Positions 59,477 to 64,000 of a stretch of DNA of 64,000 nt are shown here, piece by piece. Both the position numbers and the translations under genes were made by a program. The first letter of the stretch is position 1; each line of letters begins with the position of its first letter. The DNA lies in IMG/VR virus record IMGVR_UViG_3300015374_000001, positions 30,197 to 94,196 of that record. One strand, 5' to 3'. The stretch comes from a virus. Below the pieces are notes generated by a model. The model had not been told where the DNA came from and did not search any database. It saw nothing but the letters and a program-made list of their open reading frames with translations.

Positions 59477-59915
59477 GATCCACCTCCCTGTAAAGCCGCC
59501 AGAAATGACGCCACTCTGGCCCATGTGTCTCGTCATCTAGACCGATGGAATAGCCAGGTAAAAAGCGAGCAACGGCATACAGCGCCGATGCAACTGTGAT
59601 CCAACCGGCGATGCCCGCGTTAGGGAACGACTCATTAAAGTAAGTGCATTCCATCACCGGCCCACTGATATCAATGTAGGCTAGATTTGAGTTAATATCC
59701 ATAGAGTTACCCATCCAGGCACCGTAGACGTACTCCACATCTTCGGTGTCGAGGCGGTAATAACCCTTGATGGACCCTCGTTGGTCCAGCGGATCAATCC
59801 ATACTGCATCAAAATAACCTTCTTCGGTTTCAGTGTATAGGATTTTGTGGAAAGGCTGATCCGACTTCTGGAATATTTTGTATCGGAGTGTTTGGAAGTG
59901 GGGCTTGCCCTTCAC
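59445..59915 (-). CDS. Hypothetical protein
   Basis: 157 residues from GTG 59915 (the frame is open to 59981 and would then overlap the preceding gene more). FQKSDQPFHKILYTETEEGYFDAVWIDP and a C-terminal GWITVASALYAVARFLPG suggest a mixed fold. Unassigned. Confidence 0.5.
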   Translation of the reverse strand: MKGKPHFQTLRYKIFQKSDQPFHKILYTETEEGYFDAVWIDPLDQRGSIKGYYRLDTEDVEYVYGAWMGNSMDINSNLAYIDISGPVMECTYFNESFPNAGIAGWITVASALYAVARFLPGYSIGLDDETHGPEWRHFWRLYREVDHEEIPVSSTN

Positions 59916-60090
59916 TATTAGTTCCAGACTTGGGCTGAGACTTCCCACGTGCTGCTTTGGCCTTGCGTCGAGAATTTGCATTACGCCGTCGCCTCCTTTC
60001 TTCTGGTGGGTCTAGGATATCCGCGATTCGTTTACTGTTTTCCGCGTGCTTACGTAGAGAGTCAGCGATTTGTGCTGAATTCTTCGCCAT
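59830..60090 (-). CDS. Basic small protein
   Basis: 86 residues. PPEERRRRRNANSRRKAKAARGK is a strongly basic block after an N-terminal helix. Its ATG directly follows the previous stop. Nucleic-acid binding is likely. Confidence 0.5.
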   Translation of the reverse strand: MAKNSAQIADSLRKHAENSKRIADILDPPEERRRRRNANSRRKAKAARGKSQPKSGTNSEGQAPLPNTPIQNIPEVGSAFPQNPIH

Positions 60091-60237
60091 TTACTTCCTC
60101 GCATTCGAGCCGAGAGACTTATTACGATTCAGAGAACCAGGCCGCTTACGTCCGGTGTCGCTCTGGTGCTTATTATCGTAATCGTCTTGGCGTGCCTTCA
60201 GAGTTTTCTTCGCTCGCCTATGTGCTCGGGCGCTCAA
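60091..60237 (-). CDS. 48-residue basic peptide gene
   Basis: TTG 60237 directly follows the stop of the next-upstream gene, with GGAGGTAAG before it. The peptide is Arg/Lys-rich (RAHRRAKKTLKARQDDYDN, GRKRPGSLNRNKSLG). Its TAA abuts the ATG of the following gene. Good site and tight packing support it. Confidence 0.6.
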   Translation of the reverse strand: MSARAHRRAKKTLKARQDDYDNKHQSDTGRKRPGSLNRNKSLGSNARK

Positions 60238-60549
60238 TTACTTACCTCCATCTGCTTTGCTGTTGCGAATAAGTTCAAGCAGACGCTTTTCGTGAGGCGT
60301 CTTCGCTGCGCCGATGCGCTCAAGCTTGGTCATGATCCAATACCGGTCATGCTCGCTCATCTTGATCGTGTACGTGCGCTCACGCTTTTCCAAAGTCTCT
60401 TCCTTGATCGCTTGGCGGGTGGTCTTAGCCTTCTCAGGATTGGCCTTCTTTTTTACGGTGCGCTTCTTCGCCTGGCTTGGACCGCGACCCTTACCGAACG
60501 TGCTCTTTTCTTTCGCCTTGCCATTCGTCTTAGTCTTCAATACAGCCAT
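60238..60549 (-). CDS. Lys-rich helical protein
   Basis: 103 residues. The N-terminal half is Lys-rich low complexity (KKRTVKKKANPEKAK). The C-terminal half is helical (YTIKMSEHDRYWIMTKLERIG). Possible DNA- or RNA-binding protein. Confidence 0.5.
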   Translation of the reverse strand: MAVLKTKTNGKAKEKSTFGKGRGPSQAKKRTVKKKANPEKAKTTRQAIKEETLEKRERTYTIKMSEHDRYWIMTKLERIGAAKTPHEKRLLELIRNSKADGGK

Positions 60550-60554
60550 CGCCG

Positions 60555-61175
60555 CTACCTCTTCTTTCTGTTAAATGGATTAACTGTCGCTTTCTTTTTC
60601 ACAGTCGCCTTACGCTGCCCGGTCTTAGGATCGGTGGGCTCAGGCTTCTTTGGATTTTTCTTCTTTTGTTGAGCCTTCTTAAGGTCGGCGTGAGGGAAAT
60701 GATCTATCCCGTGGTGGGGAGCAGATCGTCCTTGTCGCTTAAGCTCTGAATACCAACGCTCAATGATTAATTGCTTTAACCAGGGCTTAGGCTCAGTGTA
60801 AGAATCGCCCAGGTCAAGTAACCAACCATGGCGATTATCAAAGCGATACGTAACATCACCGTTGATAACTTCAATTGTCCAAAACCCATCATGCTCGCGC
60901 ACGTGACCAATGCGTACTCCGTTATTAGTTACGTCCTGCTTGTCTGAGGCTACGTGCTGCGCCTCGCGCTTCTTTAATTGCTTCGCCTTCCACGGATCTA
61001 CGTTCTCAGGCGGCGCAGGAAGCTCTACGCCGACAATGCCGCTCGCCGGTACGTCAGTTAGTACCTTCTTCTTGCTCGCGCTCGCGCGCTTCTCTTTCGA
61101 GAACGGATTGCTTTTTCCTGCCTTGGGGCTTGGCTTCGGCTTCTTCTTCTGAAACGGGTTCTTGGTAGCTGGCAT
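60555..61175 (-). CDS. Basic protein with beta core
   Basis: 206 residues from ATG 61175 (five fewer than the longest frame). Lys-rich tails (NPFQKKKPKPSPKAGKSNPF, ATVKKKATVNPFNRKKR) flank a core (VRIGHVREHDGFWTIEVINGDVTYRFDNRHG). The first 120 bases also code for the acidic tail of the gene at 61054. Unassigned. Confidence 0.5.
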   Translation of the reverse strand: MPATKNPFQKKKPKPSPKAGKSNPFSKEKRASASKKKVLTDVPASGIVGVELPAPPENVDPWKAKQLKKREAQHVASDKQDVTNNGVRIGHVREHDGFWTIEVINGDVTYRFDNRHGWLLDLGDSYTEPKPWLKQLIIERWYSELKRQGRSAPHHGIDHFPHADLKKAQQKKKNPKKPEPTDPKTGQRKATVKKKATVNPFNRKKR

Positions 61176-61344
61176 CTTCTGGTTCCTCAATGTAGTTGGC
61201 TACGATCTGATAATGCCCCTCTGTATTTTGGTTAATTCCTAATTGATCAAGTACATCGGCGAGAGCATCACCAAGCTCATCGGCCGGTGTATTAATTGGC
61301 TCGTTTGGGACGCCTGACTCTACAACCTGAATCTGATATGGCAT
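61054..61344 (-). CDS. Acidic protein
   Basis: 96 residues behind AGGAGGG. The N-terminal part resembles a small fold with a helix (LGDALADVLDQLGINQ), and the tail is acidic (PVSEEEAEAKPQGR). Overlaps the following basic gene by 122 bases in another frame. Own promoter likely. Confidence 0.5.
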   Translation of the reverse strand: MPYQIQVVESGVPNEPINTPADELGDALADVLDQLGINQNTEGHYQIVANYIEEPEDASYQEPVSEEEAEAKPQGRKKQSVLEREAREREQEEGTN

Positions 61345-61367
61345 CGTACCCTCCTTAGAAGTGTCAC

Positions 61368-61373
61368 ATCATA
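61368..61373 (-). promoter_or_regulatory. Minus-strand -10 element TATGAT
   Basis: TATGAT on the minus strand, about 25 bases before ATG 61344, with the site AGGAGGG between. The -35 is not convincing. It separates the XRE regulator gene from the basic-protein operon. Confidence 0.4.
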
Positions 61374-61378
61374 CTACA

Positions 61379-61690
61379 CTACTTGCCGACGACGCGCAAC
61401 TTCGGCTTTGGTTCCTCGCCCTTCTCGGATGGCGAGTCTGTATGAAAGTCCCAAGTTCCTAATTTGATTAACTCCACGCCGAGAGCTTGAGCCAGCACGA
61501 TTGCTTGCCGGAAGGACAGACCACGCTCAGCAGTTTCGATGCGGCTGATGTGGGACGAGTCCATGTTGGCTTTGACAGCTAGATCAGCTTGGGATAGCTC
61601 TCTGTTGGTACGCAGGGCTTTGATGTTTTTGCCTACAAATAAGTTAAACTGAAGATCAGCTTTTTCATATGCGGGGTTCCTGGGTGGCAA
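61379..61690 (-). CDS. XRE-family transcriptional regulator
   Basis: 103 residues. A Cro/CI-type HTH: NIKALRTNRELSQADLAVKANMDSSHISRIETAERGLSFRQAIVLAQALGVEL (read in pieces, motif residues 20-70). Probably a repressor of a phage operon. No cI-type C-terminal protease domain. Confidence 0.8.
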   Translation of the reverse strand: MPPRNPAYEKADLQFNLFVGKNIKALRTNRELSQADLAVKANMDSSHISRIETAERGLSFRQAIVLAQALGVELIKLGTWDFHTDSPSEKGEEPKPKLRVVGK

Positions 61691-61838
61691 GTAATTCCTT
61701 CACCTTTCTAAATGCTTCAGTTGATCTATTAATTGCTTCTGTCATCTTAAGTTGGTAGGCATACACACGCTTTATGCCGCGCAGGTAGCTTTTAATGTAA
61801 AATTGGAGGATGAGATTAATATAGAAAGCTTCGGCCAT
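61665..61838 (-). CDS. Small helical protein, start uncertain
   Basis: 57 residues if ATG 61838 is used. The frame is open to 62051 but the added region is Arg/Trp/Ser-rich and unlikely to be coding. FYINLILQFYIKSYLRGIKRVY is helical. Overlaps the XRE gene. Confidence 0.4.
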   Translation of the reverse strand: MAEAFYINLILQFYIKSYLRGIKRVYAYQLKMTEAINRSTEAFRKVKELLATQEPRI

Positions 61839-61881
61839 CGCCGCTTGATGTTCCCAATCCTCATCCGAATTTAATTGATAG

Positions 61882-62070
61882 TCACCGGGACGGTGCCCCC
61901 ATGCGACTGTTCCTCTCGGTGATTGAATTTTCGAACTCCACCACCTTGGCGATGCCATCGCGCGTATTGCTGTAGAGCATGATCGCTTCAGTCGATAGCC
62001 GGTGTTCCACCAAAGCCGCCTCAATAATATCGTGGGCTTTGTTAAGCGCATTAATTTCCCTTGTCGTCAA
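61882..62070 (-). CDS. Small hypothetical protein
   Basis: 62 residues from TTG 62070, overlapping the preceding gene by 20 bases. Helical (LNKAHDIIEAALVEHRLSTEAIML). Unassigned. Confidence 0.45.
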   Translation of the reverse strand: MTTREINALNKAHDIIEAALVEHRLSTEAIMLYSNTRDGIAKVVEFENSITERNSRMGAPSR

Positions 62071-62257
62071 TCAAATCAGTCCTTAAAATTTCTGTTTCTC
62101 TAGGCGTCAAGCTCCAATAGTCCGCCGCATCAGAGATGACGTAAGCCGTATCAGGATTTTCTTGCAAAAGATCACGAGCAAAAGCCACCACCGCACGCCT
62201 ACGGTTACCGCCGTTCTCTAGCAAATACTGCTGAGTCAGTGTCAGTGCTTTACCCAT
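62051..62257 (-). CDS. Small hypothetical protein
   Basis: 68 residues. RRRAVVAFARDLLQENPDTAYVI and WSLTPRETEILRTDL suggest a helical DNA-binding fold similar to LuxR-type ends. Weak. Confidence 0.45.
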   Translation of the reverse strand: MGKALTLTQQYLLENGGNRRRAVVAFARDLLQENPDTAYVISDAADYWSLTPRETEILRTDLIDDKGN

Positions 62258-62487
62258 GGATTCACCTCTTTGTACTCGCTGCTAACTATTCCTCCGCTGG
62301 ATACCTCACCGGCCCATAAGGCCCATCTAACTTCATGCATTTCTCTATTTGAATCAGGAAGCAGGATTTTATCCTTGTAAATGATGAAGGTGTATGGATG
62401 CTCGCCTTTGTTCTCGGTCCCATGAATTAGATTGGTTTCCCGATTCAAAACTATAGATTCGTGCTTAAGTAATTCATCTATATTCAT
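62242..62487 (-). CDS. Small hypothetical protein
   Basis: 81 residues from ATG 62487, seven bases after GGAGG (GTG 62493 would be too close). Beta-rich (HPYTFIIYKDKILLPDSNREMHEVRW). Unassigned. Confidence 0.45.
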   Translation of the reverse strand: MNIDELLKHESIVLNRETNLIHGTENKGEHPYTFIIYKDKILLPDSNREMHEVRWALWAGEVSSGGIVSSEYKEVNPWVKH

Positions 62488-62549
62488 ATCCACGCCTCCA
62501 AATTTCCCACAGGCAAGGGGAATCTCATTGCTAAAAATTTACGATCCAT
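62484..62549 (-). CDS. Possible 21-residue peptide gene
   Basis: ATG 62549 to TGA 62484, which overlaps the next ATG as ATGA. Product MDRKFLAMRFPLPVGNLEAW plus one residue. No ribosome site; lies directly after tRNA-Glu on the transcript. Confidence 0.25.
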   Translation of the reverse strand: MDRKFLAMRFPLPVGNLEAWI

Positions 62550-62553
62550 TCAA

Positions 62554-62627
62554 TAGGGCGGACGGGGCTCGAACCCGCAATCTGCGGCTTGAAAGGCCAC
62601 CGAGATAACCAATTACTCCACCGCCCC
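62554..62627 (-). tRNA. tRNA-Glu (UUC)
   Basis: A full cloverleaf on the minus strand: acceptor GGGGCGG/CCGCCCT, anticodon stem GTGGC/GCCGC with loop CTTTCAA (anticodon TTC), and T arm GCGGG-TTCGAGC-CCCGT. CCA is not encoded. It decodes GAA/GAG, the dominant codons of the hyper-acidic protein and other Glu-rich proteins here. Confidence 0.9.
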
Positions 62628-62633
62628 AAGCAC

Positions 62634-62846
62634 TTAATCAATAGGGTCAGGAGCACCAGAGACAGGAGCCTCATCGCTCTTAAGTTCTGTCACGCTATCG
62701 ATTGACTCGATGATTGCGTCATTGACCATCGGTCGGCCTGCAAATTCTGCGTTGCTCAGTCGAGAGCGGGCATGCTCTTCATTATCACCCGCGATTATAT
62801 AAGTTAAATGGTGTGTTTCGGTTGTCTTGACTTCAAAGTGTGGCAT
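62634..62846 (-). CDS. Small hypothetical protein
   Basis: 70 residues behind AAGGAGA. A ferredoxin-like small fold is possible (FEVKTTETHHLTYIIAGDNEE). Lies between two tRNA genes. Unassigned. Confidence 0.5.
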   Translation of the reverse strand: MPHFEVKTTETHHLTYIIAGDNEEHARSRLSNAEFAGRPMVNDAIIESIDSVTELKSDEAPVSGAPDPID

Positions 62847-63128
62847 TTATTTCTCCTTCGTGTGTTTGATTCCCAATTCAGTGGGCCGGGAAGGGCTCGA
62901 ACCTTCGGCCGACAGATTATGAGTCTGCTGCTCTACCACTGAGCTACCGGCCCCATGTTCGGCCACCTTTAATTCAAGTCTTTTCCAAGCTTTGTCTAGA
63001 GCTAGGTGTGGATCGTGATCCTCTGCCTCTGCGGTTAATCCTGTCGGCCAATGCGTAAGCGTGTACTTGGTCGGGCCAGCCGGGATAATCTTTCGATAGC
63101 AGACCGAATCCACTTCACCAATTTCCAT
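62847..63128 (-). CDS. Hypothetical protein whose frame contains tRNA-Met
   Basis: 93 residues. The first 57 look ordinary (RKIIPAGPTKYTLTHWPTGLTAE, a beta-rich start with a helix). The remainder (GAGSSVVEQQTHNLSAEGSS) is translated tRNA sequence. The frame ends just before the next ATG. Either the gene truly reads through the tRNA or its true product is shorter and its stop was lost. Confidence 0.45.
   Translation of the reverse strand: MEIGEVDSVCYRKIIPAGPTKYTLTHWPTGLTAEAEDHDPHLALDKAWKRLELKVAEHGAGSSVVEQQTHNLSAEGSSPSRPTELGIKHTKEK
62882..62953 (-). tRNA. tRNA with CAU anticodon (Met or Ile2)
   Basis: Minus strand. Acceptor GGGCCGG/CCGGCCC, D arm GCTC/GAGC, anticodon stem GCAGA/TCTGT with loop CTCATAA (CAT), T arm GAAGG-TTCGAGC-CCTTC. 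No CCA is encoded. Elongator Met or Ile2 cannot be told apart from sequence alone. Confidence 0.9.
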
Positions 63129-63361
63129 TGTTCTCTTTCTACTGTGTTAGTCCAGAATATTTCAAGATCATAATCTCCCATAGGAAATTGATGAATTTCC
63201 TTAGGTAATGTGATATGCCCTTCGCTATTCAATTTAGCAGGACCAGACCAGATTAATTCATTTGTCCGCGCATTCTTGATGACTAGAGTGATTTCATCTT
63301 TAGTCTTCAGGTGACACCACCTTGAACTCAAACGGGATTGAATCGACGATATTACCGTCAT
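63035..63361 (-). CDS. Small hypothetical protein, start uncertain
   Basis: 108 residues in the longest frame; overlaps both neighbours. The core (KTKDEITLVIKNARTNELIWSG) is beta-rich and resembles the gene upstream. The first 20 residues may not be translated. Confidence 0.4.
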   Translation of the reverse strand: MTVISSIQSRLSSRWCHLKTKDEITLVIKNARTNELIWSGPAKLNSEGHITLPKEIHQFPMGDYDLEIFWTNTVEREQWKLVKWIRSAIERLSRLARPSTRLRIGRQD

Positions 63362-63608
63362 GATGAATTTCTACAACCCCACCGACAAGACCCTCTCGCT
63401 TCCATAAAATACCGGGTAGCGTTACTTTGCTTGTCTCGACATTAAAATCAACTTGGTCGTCATAAATCTTTTCTATAACAGGAGGTGGCGACCAATGAGC
63501 AATTACCTTTACTTCTTGCACAGGCTTAAGATCTAAAGGCATGCCGCCTTGCTGATCAGCTACCGGAACAGGTAGATTGCTTTCACCTCGTCTAATAATA
63601 TAATTCAT
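63300..63608 (-). CDS. Small beta-rich protein
   Basis: 102 residues from ATG 63608 behind AAAGGAGA. YIIRRGESNLPVPVADQQ and KVTLPGILWKREGLVGGVVEI suggest a small sandwich. Related in style to the gene at 63035. Unassigned. Confidence 0.5.
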   Translation of the reverse strand: MNYIIRRGESNLPVPVADQQGGMPLDLKPVQEVKVIAHWSPPPVIEKIYDDQVDFNVETSKVTLPGILWKREGLVGGVVEIHHDGNIVDSIPFEFKVVSPED

Positions 63609-63651
63609 TTTATCTCCTTTCATGCCCCCGGAGGGAATCGCCTCACCTTAA

Positions 63652-63722
63652 TGGGCCTTGCCAGAGTCGAACTGGCATCCCTTGATTAAAAGTCAAGTCG
63701 TTTACCATTAACTTAAAGGCCC
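63652..63722 (-). tRNA. tRNA-Lys (UUU)
   Basis: Minus strand. Acceptor GGGCCTT/AAGGCCC, anticodon stem CTTGA/TCAAG with loop CTTTTAA (TTT), T arm GCCAG-TTCGACT-CTGGC, and a short D arm. No CCA is encoded. It decodes AAA/AAG, common in the Lys-rich proteins here. Confidence 0.85.
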
Positions 63723-64000
63723 GCCTTGATGCGTCTAGCTTCGCCTGATTTCTTTCCTGCGAATCTACCTACACAAGAGCGCGAGCAGAATATCCCATGC
63801 CTATTATGTCTGAGTAGCCACTTAAGCCGAGACTCAAGCATTTTGATACCTTCGCCGCATTCTGTGCAGGGCGCGACCACGCGCTCAAGGAACGGGTTAT
63901 GCACGCGAGAATGGTCAGGCTTCTCAATTAATTTAAGGTTCTCGATTCTATCATCATGTTTGATCCCGTTCTTATGATGTACGTCCATGGTTTCAGGAAC
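63713..64000 (-). CDS. HNH endonuclease (5' end outside window)
   Basis: The visible 95 residues contain an HNH core: DVHHKNGIKHDDRIENLKLI then PDHSRVHNP, followed by a zinc-finger-like tail (VVAPCTECGEG, GIFCSRSCVGRFAG). The ATG at 63988 is followed at once by the HNH histidines, while the frame stays open to the window edge, so the N-terminus (the usual DNA-binding part) is probably missing. Overlaps the 5' end of tRNA-Lys by 10 bases. Confidence 0.75.
   Translation of the reverse strand, partial: VPETMDVHHKNGIKHDDRIENLKLIEKPDHSRVHNPFLERVVAPCTECGEGIKMLESRLKWLLRHNRHGIFCSRSCVGRFAGKKSGEARRIKAGL

Noticed and set aside
1-64000. CRISPR arrays, insertion sequences, integrase or att sites.
   Set aside because: No regular spaced repeats, transposase, integrase or flanking direct repeats were seen.

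Overview
The window is a segment of a large tailed double-stranded DNA phage (or prophage). The likely host is a Gram-positive actinobacterium. The evidence for this host is an LPFTG-type sortase signal on a secreted phage protein, a secreted collagen-like protein with an actinobacterial-type N-terminal repeat, a ReqiPepy6 Gp37-like tail protein, several probable leaderless mRNAs and many TTG/GTG starts. The host assignment is an inference. No integrase, major capsid protein, tail tube or tape measure gene lies in the window, so these must be outside it or absent. Genes at both edges are cut (a tail protein on the left, an HNH endonuclease on the right).

Layout. 1-4.5 kb: the end of a tail operon (Gp37-like protein, collar protein), then a run of small membrane proteins, most with one membrane segment followed by a cysteine-bracketed outside domain. 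4.5-8.3 kb: helicase, collagen-like protein and RNase HI separated by RNA-rich intergenic DNA, with a predicted promoter-to-terminator small RNA at 4875-5019 and two other strongly folded stretches. 8.3-26.3 kb: a replication and recombination operon (DNA-binding protein, DnaB-like helicase, DnaG-like primase, SSB-like protein, DNA polymerase III alpha, RecA-like recombinase, Cas4/RecB-like nuclease, RuvC resolvase). It carries unusual passengers: a SLOG plus NADAR pair, an AT-hook protein, a hyper-acidic protein and an NlpC/P60-like peptidase. 26.3-32.6 kb: packaging genes (TerS, TerL, a portal fused to a MuF-like domain) behind a strong leaderless promoter. 32.6-38 kb: fibre and Ig-like proteins and a lysis group (M15 peptidase, membrane protein, peptidoglycan-binding endolysin). 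38-40.7 kb: small zinc-binding and DNA-binding proteins, a glycosyltransferase and a resolvase-like nuclease. 40.7-57.4 kb: a receptor and cell-wall module with two copies of a fibre plus coiled-coil cassette, a beta-helix spike, a 1694-residue multi-domain glycosidase, a repeat protein, a BppU-like protein, an L,D-transpeptidase and a second glycosidase. A LAGLIDADG endonuclease ends this rightward arm at a two-way terminator (57834).

57.9-64 kb is transcribed leftward: tRNA-Lys, tRNA-Met and tRNA-Glu among tiny genes, an XRE regulator, basic proteins, an HExxH metallopeptidase and the sortase-anchored protein. Genes are tightly coupled throughout (ATGA, TAATG and TGATG overlaps). Following those overlaps exposes several very small genes that ordinary ORF length limits would miss.

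Points most worth follow-up: the SLOG-NADAR pair inside the replication operon; a duplicated glycosidase domain in which one copy lacks both catalytic glutamates; the predicted small RNA; leaderless promoters; a tRNA-Met lying wholly inside an open reading frame; and the surface-anchored LPFTG protein.
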